A stretch of DNA of 60,870 nt from a virus. Positions 8,065 to 17,374 of the stretch are shown here, piece after piece. The notes beneath the pieces were generated by a model. The model was not told the origin of the DNA, did not search any database, and saw only the letters and a program-made list of their open reading frames with translations. A program made the position numbers and the translations under genes. Position 1 is the stretch's first letter. Every line of letters begins with the position of its first letter. The stretch lies in IMG/VR virus record IMGVR_UViG_3300045119_000559, positions 1 to 60,870 of that record. One strand, 5' to 3'.

Positions 8065-8725
8065 AGCAGCAGCAGCACCAGTGCAAGCACCACAGGCGGC
8101 ATACTCGCAGCCACTCGTCGTGGATATCTACCATGGCGACAACGTCATCGACTTCCACGCAGTGCGCGCCAGTGGCATCCTCGGAGTGATTCACAAGGCT
8201 TCCCAGGGCACCGGCATCACGGATGTGGCGTATGCCCAGCGACGCAAGGCGGCCCTAGCCGCCGGGCTGCGGTGGGGAGCGTATGGCTTCATGTCGCTGG
8301 AGGACGGAGTGGCCCAGGCGCGGCACCTGCTCAGCGTCGCCGACTGTGACGCTGATACGCTCATCGCCATCGACTGGGAGAACGTCGGGCGCGCAGCGCC
8401 GAGCGCGCACATCGCCCGCGCGATGCTCGAAGAGATCGCCGCGACTCTTGGCCGCCGGGCGAAAATCTACAGCGGCAACGTGGCGAAGGAGCAGCTCGGC
8501 GACTCGGCCGATGAGTTCTTCGCCGGGCATGATCTGTGGCTCTGCCAGTACGGGCCGAAGTGGCGGACACAGGCATCGTGGAAGCGCCCGTGGCTGTGGC
8601 AGAACAATGGCGACGCCTTTGGCCCCGGCCCGCACAGGATCGCGGGCATCTCCGGCCTATGCGACAACAACTGCGTCATCGCACCCGACACTGCAGAGTC
8701 GATGCTGGCGAGGTGGGCAGCATGA
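8057..8725 (+). CDS. GH25 lysozyme (endolysin)
   Basis: 222 aa. After an Ala/Gln-rich start the GH25 barrel begins with VVDIYHGDNVIDF (residues ~21-32). IHKASQGTGITD and YAQRRKAALAAGLRWGAYGF follow; the catalytic strand is IAIDWEN (~102-108) and LWLCQYGPKW marks a late beta strand. GH25 enzymes cut the N-acetylmuramyl bond of peptidoglycan. No signal peptide or cell-wall-binding repeat is seen, so release needs a holin; a holin candidate lies far away on the other strand at 24425. The start is set by a strong SD at 8043-8048. Confidence 0.9.
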   Translation: MAKAAAAPVQAPQAAYSQPLVVDIYHGDNVIDFHAVRASGILGVIHKASQGTGITDVAYAQRRKAALAAGLRWGAYGFMSLEDGVAQARHLLSVADCDADTLIAIDWENVGRAAPSAHIARAMLEEIAATLGRRAKIYSGNVAKEQLGDSADEFFAGHDLWLCQYGPKWRTQASWKRPWLWQNNGDAFGPGPHRIAGISGLCDNNCVIAPDTAESMLARWAA

Positions 8726-8997
8726 CAGTCGTCTGCGCTGGTGTTGTATTAGCGGTTGCCGTGCTTGGGCAACCGCTACACGTAGGGAACGACACCTGGG
8801 GAGCGTTCTGCTCCAGCGACTCTAGAGTCCTGCCCGATAATCTCAAGCTGATCTTCGACACTCCATACTACGCCGGAGTGTACTGCCGCACCAGTGATGA
8901 GATGACATTCTATGCATCTGGCGTAGTGCGGGAGATCGAACTACACCCGCGCAGCAAAGAAGTGCATTACTTCTGCGTATCGGGGCCAGGGGGCTGA
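8722..8997 (+). CDS. hypothetical exported protein
   Basis: 91 aa from an ATG overlapping the lysozyme stop. The N-terminus MTVVCAGVVLAVAVLG resembles a short signal or membrane segment. The rest has four cysteines (FCSS, YCRTSDE, YFCVSG among them) and beta-strand-like pattern. Last gene of the rightward run: it overlaps the end of the leftward operon by 31 bp (8967-8997), tail to tail. It could be lysis-related by position. Confidence 0.6.
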   Translation: MTVVCAGVVLAVAVLGQPLHVGNDTWGAFCSSDSRVLPDNLKLIFDTPYYAGVYCRTSDEMTFYASGVVREIELHPRSKEVHYFCVSGPGG

Positions 8998-9212
8998 TCC
9001 GCCAGTTGCGACTTCAACGCATCTCGCTCTTTCGTCACCGCCGCAACTTGCGCCTGCAGCGATTGCACCAGCGCTTGCAACCTCGCCACGGCAAGGTCCT
9101 GCAGCGCAAGTTGCTGACCATAGCCGGAGATGAGGCGCTCCTCTGGCGACTGTTGCGCTAGCGCTGGCGTCAGCACCAGGGCCAGCACCAGTGCAATTGC
9201 AATTCTATTCAT
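8967..9212 (-). CDS. small secreted coiled-coil protein
   Basis: 81 aa. A clear Sec signal peptide (MNRIAIALVLALVLTPALAQ, cleavage after ALA) is followed by a heptad-rich segment (QLALQDLAVARLQALVQSLQ to KSQLADQ). Last gene of the leftward operon. It could be a periplasmic spanin-like or tail-associated protein, but it has neither lipobox nor second membrane anchor. Function unknown. Confidence 0.65.
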   Translation of the reverse strand: MNRIAIALVLALVLTPALAQQSPEERLISGYGQQLALQDLAVARLQALVQSLQAQVAAVTKERDALKSQLADQPPGPDTQK

Positions 9213-9217
9213 CGCCT

Positions 9218-10483
9218 TTACCCCCCATTCCGTGCTATGCAGGTATAGTTGACCTTGTTGCTGCTCGTTGCGGTCTGCGTTATCGTTATTGCTGCGGTGC
9301 TAACCGTATAGTGCTGCGTTGCGAGCGGATCGCCCTGCCACGTCACGGTACAGAACGGTGCGGCATTGTATGCCCCGTACGTCCCCGGAGTGAACGAGAT
9401 CACACAGCCCGTCGGGGTGCCGGTGCCCATGGTCACTTCGCCGGCCGTGTCGCTCCCGGCGACTGCCGGGTTCGTGCCGCATGCTGTGAGCGTCGGCGGA
9501 ATAACGTGCGTAATCCAGTGCCCGCGCATCTCCACGGGCGTCTGCGCGGCGGTGAAGATGCATCGGCTGCTCGTCGATGCCGTCAGCGCCGGGCAGTTGT
9601 AGCAATTGTAATTGGCGACCGTCGCGCCGCCGCTGAGCGACACGTCCTGGCAATTCGCGAAGACCAATTGCGTCACAGCGCCTGCGGTGAGCGCCGGTGA
9701 GAAGTTCGCAAATCCCATCACCGCCATGGTGCCAGCGCCACTCCATGATATGAATGACTGGTAGCTGTAGCAGTGATTGGGATTGATAGCACCAGAGGTG
9801 CCAGTGCAGATCGTCTGGTCATCGTACGATGCGTGGCCGAGGCCGCTCGCGGTGTAGTTGATCGTGTCGGATACGCTGAAGTCGTGCGTATTGCCGTTCG
9901 TCGACAGCACCCGGCATGTCCAAATCTGCGAGCCGCCGGAGCGATCCGTGGTGCACCCATCGCCGGCGACGAGGCGGGTAACATTGAGGGGATTGAGCGT
10001 CGGCGGCCCGATGCCAATCTGCCAGTTGGTGCCATCGGAGACGATTTGGTACGATTGGTTGGTCGTGACGACGAGGTTCGACGCTCCGTTGATGGTACTC
10101 ACCTGCGGGGTGATTGTCACAGCCCCGACGCCGAGGTTGCGCATGAAGAAGTTGAATGTACTAAGTGCGCCGTTTGCCTGAGGCAGCGTTACAGCGATAG
10201 CCCCGGCATTGTTGTAGAGCACAAGCTGTCCATAGTCCCCGACGCCGATGGTATCAGTGACGCCAGTAACGTTGCGAATGCCCTCGTACTGCTGGTAGGA
10301 GTTCACAAGGGTCGTCATGAATGCTCGGACAGCGCTCGGTGTGATCGCCCCTACGGTCTGATCAGGGAACGTGGTGGCGATATTCGTCGCCATGGTGGAC
10401 TTCGACACCTGAGCGGCGCAGGGCGCCGCTGCCAGCACCCATGCCGCAACGGCCGCGATAATTGCCCTTGCTCTACTGCGCAT
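9218..10483 (-). CDS. exported tail-fibre-like protein
   Basis: 421 aa. N-terminal signal peptide (IIAAVAAWVLAAAPCAAQ). The mature part is Thr/Asn/Gly/Val-rich and beta-structured. It has fibre-like patterns such as TLPQANGALSTFNFFMRN and VTITPQVSTINGASNLV with SYQIVSDGTNWQIG, the unit that recurs in phage fibre and collar proteins. Several cysteines occur in spaced pairs (DGCTTD/WTCRV, ICTG/NHCYS, NCQD/YNCYNC). Overlaps the upstream gene by 11 nt. A receptor-binding role is likely from type and position; a Sec signal is unusual for a virion protein. Confidence 0.7.
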   Translation of the reverse strand: MRSRARAIIAAVAAWVLAAAPCAAQVSKSTMATNIATTFPDQTVGAITPSAVRAFMTTLVNSYQQYEGIRNVTGVTDTIGVGDYGQLVLYNNAGAIAVTLPQANGALSTFNFFMRNLGVGAVTITPQVSTINGASNLVVTTNQSYQIVSDGTNWQIGIGPPTLNPLNVTRLVAGDGCTTDRSGGSQIWTCRVLSTNGNTHDFSVSDTINYTASGLGHASYDDQTICTGTSGAINPNHCYSYQSFISWSGAGTMAVMGFANFSPALTAGAVTQLVFANCQDVSLSGGATVANYNCYNCPALTASTSSRCIFTAAQTPVEMRGHWITHVIPPTLTACGTNPAVAGSDTAGEVTMGTGTPTGCVISFTPGTYGAYNAAPFCTVTWQGDPLATQHYTVSTAAITITQTATSSNKVNYTCIARNGG

Positions 10484-11963
10484 TGACTTTGTCCTTAAAG
10501 CCCGTGATCCACAACGCGCCCGCTGCGCCGCTCGTGCAGGCCTGCAACGTGACGGCTTCGAGTTTCATCCAATCCCGGAGGATAGCCGCTGCGCCGGTGC
10601 CGATGGCGATGGGCGGCGGGTTCGTCGTGGTGAGATTGCCATAGTTCGCATTTGGCGCAATCATCGTCAGCACCGACGCTCCGCCATTGTAGTCGTTTTG
10701 CGCCGAGATGTGCACATCGGTGCCAGTCGGCGGCACCCACACCGTACTGCCCGGTGCGGTGCCCTGCACTGTCTCGGCGGCCCATGCAACGGCCCCGGCG
10801 CTGCAGTTCGACCCGACTGTGCCGTTGAACACCGGACGCATTGTGGCGTTGTTCGTGACGCCTGCGTTCACCCACTCGGTCGTCGCGCCTGTTTGCAGCG
10901 TGCGGTAGAAGTTCCCGCTGCCATCGACCGCCATGGTGCCCAGGCGGCACTTGTACGTGTACCCGCTGGGCATCGTCGGCGCGGTCGCGCTCAGCGACCC
11001 GAGGCTCGCCCCCTGCGCCCCGTTGTCAATGATCCAGATGTATATCCAAGCGCTCGTACCGGGGGCTTCGCCGTCCATGCCGTTCGCAGCGGCCGTGGCG
11101 GTGCCCGTCGTAATGTTGAGCGTATAGTTGGCGCTGGTACGCGAGACGGTCTGCGAGGACGGGTTGATTGCGGTGGTTTGGTCAGCCGTAATGACAGCCT
11201 GGCTATTGGGCGTCCCGCTGCTGTTGGTGATCTTCAGCCCGATGGCGCCGCAGAGCGTCTGTGCTGTGGTCGGATTACTTTGGTTCACGAGGTTCAAGAG
11301 ATGGAAGTTCGCCTGCGAGGCGCTGTACACCACGCTCACCACGTTGCTCGGGCTCGCTGCGACGATCTCGCCGCCCTGTAGCGCCACGGCACCAGTAGCG
11401 GTGTCCTTCACAATCGCGACAGGCACACCCGTACCGCTCGGCGTGAGCGTCGTGGCACCAGTATTGGTGAATATGGGAATGAACTGAATGATCGAGCCAT
11501 CGGTGGCATTGAAGCCAGCATCGACCACGGTGATGGCATTGGGAGTCCCGCCGGCCGTACCGGCCCAAAACACCGAGTTCGACGCGCTCGTGTCGCACGT
11601 CGTCTGGTCGTACAACTGCACGCTCGATGCATCGAAGACTACCTGGCGATAGCACCCCGTGCCGTAGATGACCGCCATGCCGTTCGAGTCGAGGGTGATG
11701 GGGCAAGTATTCGGCGCACTTTGCGCCGAGTCCTTCCACGTTGTCTTGCAGCTACTCGTGGCGGGCGAGTACATGAACACCGTGCCATTCGCTAGCGGCA
11801 CGCCGTTGCCGTTGATAAACTGCTGCTCGCCGTTGGGCAGCAAGGTCGCGGCGGGCGAGTGGGCGCAGGTGTACAGCGCCGCTGCGATGGCGATGACCGC
11901 TATGGGCCACCATCGCCACGACGAACGTGGCCTTCGGCCCTGCCACCGCTTACTGCCTCGCAT
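10473..11963 (-). CDS. exported tail-fibre-like protein with N-terminal membrane/signal segment
   Basis: 496 aa from ATG 11963, chosen over TTG 11984 because GGAGG lies 9 nt upstream. A basic N-terminus (SKRWQGRRPRSSWRWW) precedes a hydrophobic stretch (PIAVIAIAAALYTC) ending near AHSPAATLLP. The next part (GEQQFINGNGVPLANGTVFM) is the common 'fibre N-terminus' type: output of a value with name and default. The body is beta-rich with paired Cys (SSCKTTW, NTCPITL, GTGCYRQ, TTCDTS). Overlaps the end of the gp16-slot gene by 14 nt. Likely a fibre or appendage, exported. Confidence 0.72.
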   Translation of the reverse strand: MRGSKRWQGRRPRSSWRWWPIAVIAIAAALYTCAHSPAATLLPNGEQQFINGNGVPLANGTVFMYSPATSSCKTTWKDSAQSAPNTCPITLDSNGMAVIYGTGCYRQVVFDASSVQLYDQTTCDTSASNSVFWAGTAGGTPNAITVVDAGFNATDGSIIQFIPIFTNTGATTLTPSGTGVPVAIVKDTATGAVALQGGEIVAASPSNVVSVVYSASQANFHLLNLVNQSNPTTAQTLCGAIGLKITNSSGTPNSQAVITADQTTAINPSSQTVSRTSANYTLNITTGTATAAANGMDGEAPGTSAWIYIWIIDNGAQGASLGSLSATAPTMPSGYTYKCRLGTMAVDGSGNFYRTLQTGATTEWVNAGVTNNATMRPVFNGTVGSNCSAGAVAWAAETVQGTAPGSTVWVPPTGTDVHISAQNDYNGGASVLTMIAPNANYGNLTTTNPPPIAIGTGAAAILRDWMKLEAVTLQACTSGAAGALWITGFKDKVNAQ

Positions 11964-13755
11964 TGTAGAGGTCCTCCGTCGCAAGTATCGCCGGGTTCAT
12001 GCCGTGCAGCCACGGGGCCGTGCGGCCCTGCGCGATGTCCAGCAAGTGCCGCGTGTATGTCTGGGAGTTGAACCATGCATTGGCGGCCTTGCCCCCCGCC
12101 GCTGCTGCCGCAATGCCCATCGCAGGTAGCACCGCCTCGTGTGGATTATGCCACAAGTTTAGCAGGTGCTCGCCCGCAGGTCCGGCATAGTGCTCCGCGA
12201 GTGCTGGCACTGACGCTGCCGCGCCAATAGTCGCCAGCGGATGGCGGTACAGCACACTCCCCTGCTTCGCCGCAGGCACATCTGGCTTGTAGATGAACTG
12301 CCCCGCAGTGGCAATGTCGCCAATATCACCAGCCTTCATAGCATTGCCGAAGCTCTGCTGGATACGCTTCAACAAGTTGTGTGGATTGTACTCGCCGGCC
12401 TCATTCACGTCTTTGTCGATAGCTCGCGTAATGCGATAGCCCCGACGCGCACTTTGCCATGCTTGCACATCTTCGGGCGTACCACTCGACGCGATAGCAC
12501 GCTCCCAAGCATTATCCAGCACATCCCGTACATTCGGTATCGGATGTCCAGCACTATCGAAGCCGCCGTAGATATATGGCTTCATCGCAGGGTCCTTCGA
12601 GAAGCTGTACAGCTTCCCACCGTAGCCGGTCCACCGCTTGTACACTTCTCCTGGAACATCTCCAACAGCAAATTCACTCTTCAAATCGTCCAAGAGCCCG
12701 CTGAACTTCTTATACTGCTCCGTATCCATGGCGCCTTTTGCAGCGCCCTCGGCATGGGCAAAGTCTGATGCAAGGCGAGGATCGTTGCCAGGAATACTAT
12801 GGGCAGCTGCTACACGACCCATGGTGCCGCCATTGACGTTATCGGCCTCTTGTACCCACTTCTGCGTGATGCGCTCTGTTGGAACTCCTACTTCTCTCCC
12901 TACTGCATTCGCAAAGGCTCCTCGCTGCACCTCGCCTGATGCCTTCGAGGTAAACAGGCGATCCAAGAGCGTCAGCCCCGGCGCCGCGCCGGGCAACTTC
13001 CCAGCCTGCATTGGCAGGCCAAGGTCCATCGCCCTGCGTGTGCTCGCCGCGACTTCGGGCGAAATGTTGCTGCCATGGATGATCAGCAGATTGCCGAGCG
13101 GCCCCACTATGCTGCCGACCTCTGCGCCGGTCTTGACTTGATCCAGCAGCGAACCCTCGCCCGCGGGCGCCTGCACCGCTCCGCCAAAGGCGCCCTCAAT
13201 GGCGCCTCGCGTAGCACTCGACGCCACGCGAGTTGCCGAAGGCACGATGCCGCGTCCGTATGCGCCAGCGGAGCCACTGAGGAAATCAATCGCCGGCGCT
13301 ACGCGCGGGGCCATCGTCGCAATCCGTACTGCCAGCGGCGCCGCAATGTACTCCTGTCCTAGAATTGCCGCCGTCAGTGCCGGCACAATGTTGCCCATCA
13401 CATCGAGCTGCAACCCCTGCGTCGGGTGCTCCTTCATCCACGCATCGCGATCCGCAGCGATGCGCTCGGCCACAGGGCCGGGATTTAATGGTGACACTAA
13501 CGCCCCTGCGGCCTGCGGTCCGAGACCCATCGTCAATGCGCTGACGAAGTGCGACAGCGGACCCCACGCAGCGGGATCGCCGCCCTCGGCAGGCGCCACA
13601 GCGCCAGGCTTCGCTACTGGCCTCTCTGCACCGAAGTGTGCATCGAACAGCGTATCGAGATTGCGATCCGCGCCGAGTGGCACAGCTGGCACTGCCGCCG
13701 GTCGGCTGTCCTTGCCGAAGTACCCATCCAGCAGATCATCAAGTTCATCGGCCAT
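11950..13755 (-). CDS. DNA ejection / internal virion protein (P22 gp16 slot)
   Basis: 601 aa from the ATG (CAT at 13753-13755) that overlaps the previous stop. It has a short acidic repeat at the N-terminus: LDDLLDGYFGK and LDTLFDAHFGA. Long Ala/Gly/Pro-rich and hydrophobic helices follow (GNIVPALTAAILGQEYIAAP; LATIGAAASVPALAEHYAG), and tyrosine/lysine-rich parts, as in pilot proteins that leave the head with DNA and cross the cell envelope. Identification rests on size, composition and its place as the third ejection gene after gp7 and gp20 positions, not on sequence motifs. Confidence 0.6.
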   Translation of the reverse strand: MADELDDLLDGYFGKDSRPAAVPAVPLGADRNLDTLFDAHFGAERPVAKPGAVAPAEGGDPAAWGPLSHFVSALTMGLGPQAAGALVSPLNPGPVAERIAADRDAWMKEHPTQGLQLDVMGNIVPALTAAILGQEYIAAPLAVRIATMAPRVAPAIDFLSGSAGAYGRGIVPSATRVASSATRGAIEGAFGGAVQAPAGEGSLLDQVKTGAEVGSIVGPLGNLLIIHGSNISPEVAASTRRAMDLGLPMQAGKLPGAAPGLTLLDRLFTSKASGEVQRGAFANAVGREVGVPTERITQKWVQEADNVNGGTMGRVAAAHSIPGNDPRLASDFAHAEGAAKGAMDTEQYKKFSGLLDDLKSEFAVGDVPGEVYKRWTGYGGKLYSFSKDPAMKPYIYGGFDSAGHPIPNVRDVLDNAWERAIASSGTPEDVQAWQSARRGYRITRAIDKDVNEAGEYNPHNLLKRIQQSFGNAMKAGDIGDIATAGQFIYKPDVPAAKQGSVLYRHPLATIGAAASVPALAEHYAGPAGEHLLNLWHNPHEAVLPAMGIAAAAAGGKAANAWFNSQTYTRHLLDIAQGRTAPWLHGMNPAILATEDLYNARQ

Positions 13756-15332
13756 CAGGGCGCCCCCTTGCCAATGGCCCCGGCGGAGACCTGCCCGCGC
13801 TTCACGAGCATATTGTTGTACCAATTCTCAAACTGCGACAGATCGCTCATGCCATCCGGCAGCGGCTGTCCGCTGTTCGCCTTCCCGTACAGGATGCTCA
13901 GCGAGTGCATTCGCGCCATGGCGATGCTGTTCTGCTTGCGAATGAACTGGAACATCTTATCGACCGTCCGCGGATCGCTCTCGATGTTCGGGTTCTTGTC
14001 TTGATAGTTCTGATATTCGACCTGGAGGATGCGGCCTGGCCCGCCCTCACCCGCCGCGCCCATGAGGCCCTGCTTCAGCATGGCTACGCCCAACTGCAGG
14101 GAGAGTTTGTTGTACTCTTGCGCATCGGGCAGCGAGCCATTCGAGATTTTGTCCACCGTGGCGTTGTTGATGCCGAAAGCCTGCGCGATTTGGCCGATGT
14201 GCGCGAATAACTCCGCACCACCGCCTGTTTTCATCGCCGTGCGGGCTTTGTCCATCTCATCCATTATCTGGTTCACGGTGAGCGCCGTAGTGCCGAGCCT
14301 ATTGACACTCTGAATATACGGCCCCATACCCTTGAGCGCTTCCTCCTGCACAGGGCCGAGTTTGTTCATCCACGCGGCGGTGCCGGGGACTGGTTGGCCG
14401 GGCTCGGGGATGGTGGAGGTCGGCGCGCCTGGCGCGGGTGCTGCAGGCGCAGCAGTTGTACCGCCAGTTCCAGGTGCCGGTGTCCCCGCACCCGTCTGCA
14501 TCGGCATCGCGGCGCGCGAGGTCTGCGACTGCGCACCAGTTACAGGGTTCGTTGTCGTAACAGGAGCATTGCGCTCTGACGCAGTGGGCAACTCAGGGAA
14601 CTGTCCACCTGGCACTGGTGCACCCTGCAGAGGAGTATACGTACCTTGCGTCTTGGACACTGTCCCCCGCGATGTAACACCACCCTGCGCCGTACTCACT
14701 GCATCGAAGGTACTTCCAAGGGTCTTCTCCGCCCCTTGCTGCGCCTGCGTAAATCGCAGCAGGTGCTGGTAGCCCAATCGCGGATCGTACTTGCCGGTCT
14801 TTGGATCAACGCCCATATTGCTGAGGAATGCGATCTGATCATCGTGCGAGATCTGGTGCAAGTCTCCTGCGGTCTTAACAGCCCCGACGAGGTCCTCGCG
14901 CGAGATGGCATCGCTCACTGGGTTACCTTGCGGGTCCTTGAACGATCTGCCGGAGTGCCCGCTATCGACTAGCCCGCCGGCGATGCCCCCGAGCGATGCC
15001 GCACGCTTGTTCGCTATGTCGAGGTTTGTCAGCACCGTATCGGCCTGGGTTTTCTCCCGTGCGATCCACCCATTGATGATGTCCGGGGCGAGGAATGCCG
15101 CATCGGGGTGGGTGCTGAGCATCACTGCTGCACGATTGTAGTCAATGCTTCCGTCGGGATTGACCGCCTGCTGCATGATCGGGCCGATAGCCTTGCGCGC
15201 CGCAAAGGTCTGCTCAAATAGCTGGTTCTGATTCAGAGCGTTCTGCGTCCGGGCGAAGTCCCCGATCATGCCGAGCATATTCACCTGCGGCTGCGCAGGC
15301 GGAGCGTACATGCTGGTGTCGATGCCGGGCAT
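13755..15332 (-). CDS. DNA ejection / internal virion protein (P22 gp20 slot)
   Basis: 525 aa from ATG 15332, preferred to TTG 15356 because AGGAG is 10 nt upstream. N-terminal MPGIDTSMYAPPAQ, then helical regions (FARTQNALNQNQLFEQTFAA), a Pro/Thr/Ala/Gly linker at about residues 270-320, and helical C-terminus (EGGPGRILQVEYQNYQDKNP). Such a head-located, helix-plus-linker protein between two other ejection-type genes matches P22 gp20. No enzymatic motif is seen. Confidence 0.6.
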   Translation of the reverse strand: MPGIDTSMYAPPAQPQVNMLGMIGDFARTQNALNQNQLFEQTFAARKAIGPIMQQAVNPDGSIDYNRAAVMLSTHPDAAFLAPDIINGWIAREKTQADTVLTNLDIANKRAASLGGIAGGLVDSGHSGRSFKDPQGNPVSDAISREDLVGAVKTAGDLHQISHDDQIAFLSNMGVDPKTGKYDPRLGYQHLLRFTQAQQGAEKTLGSTFDAVSTAQGGVTSRGTVSKTQGTYTPLQGAPVPGGQFPELPTASERNAPVTTTNPVTGAQSQTSRAAMPMQTGAGTPAPGTGGTTAAPAAPAPGAPTSTIPEPGQPVPGTAAWMNKLGPVQEEALKGMGPYIQSVNRLGTTALTVNQIMDEMDKARTAMKTGGGAELFAHIGQIAQAFGINNATVDKISNGSLPDAQEYNKLSLQLGVAMLKQGLMGAAGEGGPGRILQVEYQNYQDKNPNIESDPRTVDKMFQFIRKQNSIAMARMHSLSILYGKANSGQPLPDGMSDLSQFENWYNNMLVKRGQVSAGAIGKGAP

Positions 15333-15345
15333 ATGCAGTGGGCTC

Positions 15346-16134
15346 CTATCCAGCAACGCCAGGACCGCCAGAGAAGTCGAAACTTCCTGGATTGCTCATG
15401 CCTATGGAAGACAAAGGCCCGAGCGGGTTTGGCTCGCCAAATGCACCGAGGCGATTTAGCATTGAGTACTGCATGTAGGAGTTGAGCGCGTTGGTAGGGA
15501 GGCTTCCAAGGGCGTTCGTACCAGCCATTGTTGCAGCAGCTTGTGCATTCCCCGCCCCAATCATGTTTGAGCCAATCTGCCCTCCCGTACCGACCGCGCC
15601 GCCGAGCAGCGATTGTCCCGCGCTCGCGCCGAGTTGCGACGGCCCCATCATCATGCCATATTGCTGCTGATGCTGTTGCAAGTAATTCTGAAACTGCTGT
15701 TGAAACGTCGTAGATGCAAGTCCCTGTGAATAGTCGGCGATACCGCGGCCTAGGGCGCCACTGGTACCAAGGCCCATTGCGGTAAGCGCGTTGGTAGTGG
15801 ACTTGAGGCCCTGGCCGAGAGTGAACTGATATCCCGGTGTGTTCTCCAATGCTGTTTGCAGTCCGTGCTGATCAACCTGCCCACCAGGGCCGCTGCCGGC
15901 GGGGGCGCCAAAGGGCGTCGTGAGCGCGGACAGGTTCGAGTTAAGCATGTTGAATGCGCCAGCACCGCCACTGATGTACGGATCGAGGGCCTGCTTGCCT
16001 TGGTTGAACATTTGCAGCTGCGCCTGCGTCGCAGCCTGCGCTGCGGCTGTCTGCGCGCTCGCAGCGCGATTGGCACCGTAAATCGACGCACCCGCACCAA
16101 CGGCTGCCGCAGCAAGTGGTCCTCCTATGGGCAT
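15346..16134 (-). CDS. DNA ejection / internal virion protein (P22 gp7 slot)
   Basis: 262 aa. The N-terminus PIGGPLAAAAVGAGASIYGA resembles the membrane-active start of gp7-like pilot proteins. It continues with Gln/Ala-rich helix (AQTAAAQAATQAQLQMF), a repeated Gly/Ser/Gln pattern and FQQQFQNYLQQHQQQYGMMM. Its start overlaps the GNAT-like gene stop by 10 nt. The order GNAT-like (gp14), this (gp7), gp20 slot, gp16 slot equals P22. Confidence 0.62.
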   Translation of the reverse strand: MPIGGPLAAAAVGAGASIYGANRAASAQTAAAQAATQAQLQMFNQGKQALDPYISGGAGAFNMLNSNLSALTTPFGAPAGSGPGGQVDQHGLQTALENTPGYQFTLGQGLKSTTNALTAMGLGTSGALGRGIADYSQGLASTTFQQQFQNYLQQHQQQYGMMMGPSQLGASAGQSLLGGAVGTGGQIGSNMIGAGNAQAAATMAGTNALGSLPTNALNSYMQYSMLNRLGAFGEPNPLGPLSSIGMSNPGSFDFSGGPGVAG

Positions 16135-16925
16135 AGCTCTACCTCGAAGCTTCCATCATCGCCGATGGCCACGAACGCTCCCGGCAGCGCGAGGTCCAGC
16201 ACGAGTGGATAGCGCTGCACGATGCCGATGCCGGCATAGCCGGCGAAACGTGCCCAACGATTGTACAGGATGAGGGCTTTGTCAACCTGCCCCGCGCGAA
16301 TGGTGTCCACCGTGGCCCCCACGGCCCGGTCATGCGCGCTATCGCGCGGATGGGGCGCATGGGCAATGCCGAGTTCCTCACATTGCTGCTCCAACTCCGC
16401 ATGGAAGTCCGCCCCCCGACGCTCGATGCCGCTGGCGGTGTACAACCAGTCCCAATATCGCAAAGCGTAGTGCTCGCAATCCACGGCAGGTGAGCCGTCC
16501 TGCGGTCTCCATTCGCCCTCACGGAGGTACTCCCGGCGTCCATGTATCGCCCGGACAAGCCCGAGTGCCGCCGGATTGTTGCACGGCACGCGGGTCAGCA
16601 ACTCCATGGCATCTGTGCGGGTGAACATCCACCATATCGCCTCGCGCACTGCACGGATCGCACCAGCGCCACGCGCCCCCTCGATGAACTGTGTATGGAC
16701 CTCATACACCGTTGGCTCATGGAAGTGGAACAGCACGACGCCGCCAATGGGCGCCAGCAGCGCCACATTGCGCCGGTCGCTTAGCAGCGCCGTTGCGTCG
16801 AGGCGCTCTTGTCCAGCCTGGGCTATCCACGGTAGCACACCTGGATCATTCAGCACAGCATTGACCTTCGCTGGCTGGAAGGTGCGCCAGACAAGTGCTT
16901 GCGGCGTGGCCGAAGGTGCGAGCAT
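16125..16925 (-). CDS. GNAT-fold-like virion protein (P22 gp14 slot)
   Basis: 266 aa. Residues ~50-140 carry the acetyltransferase-like pattern seen in phage virion GNAT proteins: GGVVLFHFHEPTVYEVHTQF, then ARGAGAIRAVREAIWWMF (acyl-CoA-loop position) and LLTRVPCNNPAALGLVRAIH. A C-terminal helix-strand extension follows. P22 gp14 and T7 gp13 are GNAT-related proteins needed for ejection-protein loading. The position just upstream of the ejection genes agrees. Confidence 0.65.
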   Translation of the reverse strand: MLAPSATPQALVWRTFQPAKVNAVLNDPGVLPWIAQAGQERLDATALLSDRRNVALLAPIGGVVLFHFHEPTVYEVHTQFIEGARGAGAIRAVREAIWWMFTRTDAMELLTRVPCNNPAALGLVRAIHGRREYLREGEWRPQDGSPAVDCEHYALRYWDWLYTASGIERRGADFHAELEQQCEELGIAHAPHPRDSAHDRAVGATVDTIRAGQVDKALILYNRWARFAGYAGIGIVQRYPLVLDLALPGAFVAIGDDGSFEVELCP

Positions 16926-16932
16926 CGAAAGG

Positions 16933-17370
16933 CTATCCTAACTGCGTACTGCTAAGCTGTGTCGTGGTCTGGAACCAGAAGATTTGCGCCTTGCCGCTCG
17001 CCAGGGCATATGAGGCATTCGCGCTGAGGGCGTCAATCTGCGCACCAACAGGCGGGAACACGTTGGCGGTGCCCCCTAGGGCAAACACCATGACGAACTG
17101 AAACGCCTGCAGCGCCGGGATCACCACACCGCCACCGGCAGCATTGACGAAGTTAATCCCCGGTATGAGTTGTGTGCCATCGGCCTGTGTGTTCGTCCCG
17201 TCGAAGAGCACAGCCCCGGCAAACGTGGGCGCTCCGTTCCCCCCGCCCGTCCGGGTGAAGAACGTACGCAGCAGCTTGTACCAAGTATTATCAATAACCC
17301 TGTCCTCATCAACCAGCGCAAGCGTACGGTTCGGGAACAGTTGTGCATTGCCAACGACCGGATTGCCCAT
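16933..17370 (-). CDS. tail protein at the P22 tail-needle (gp26) position
   Basis: 145 aa. It starts MGNPVVGNAQLFPNRTLALV and has TFFTRTGGGNG, then a beta-like C-terminal half (GINFVNAAGGGVVIPALQAF). No long coiled coil is present, so it is not a classical gp26 needle. It lies between the gp10-like and gp14-like genes, the slot for the tail plug/needle in P22. A structural role is likely; the exact part is not determined. Confidence 0.5.
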   Translation of the reverse strand: MGNPVVGNAQLFPNRTLALVDEDRVIDNTWYKLLRTFFTRTGGGNGAPTFAGAVLFDGTNTQADGTQLIPGINFVNAAGGGVVIPALQAFQFVMVFALGGTANVFPPVGAQIDALSANASYALASGKAQIFWFQTTTQLSSTQLG

Positions 17371-17374
17371 AGCA

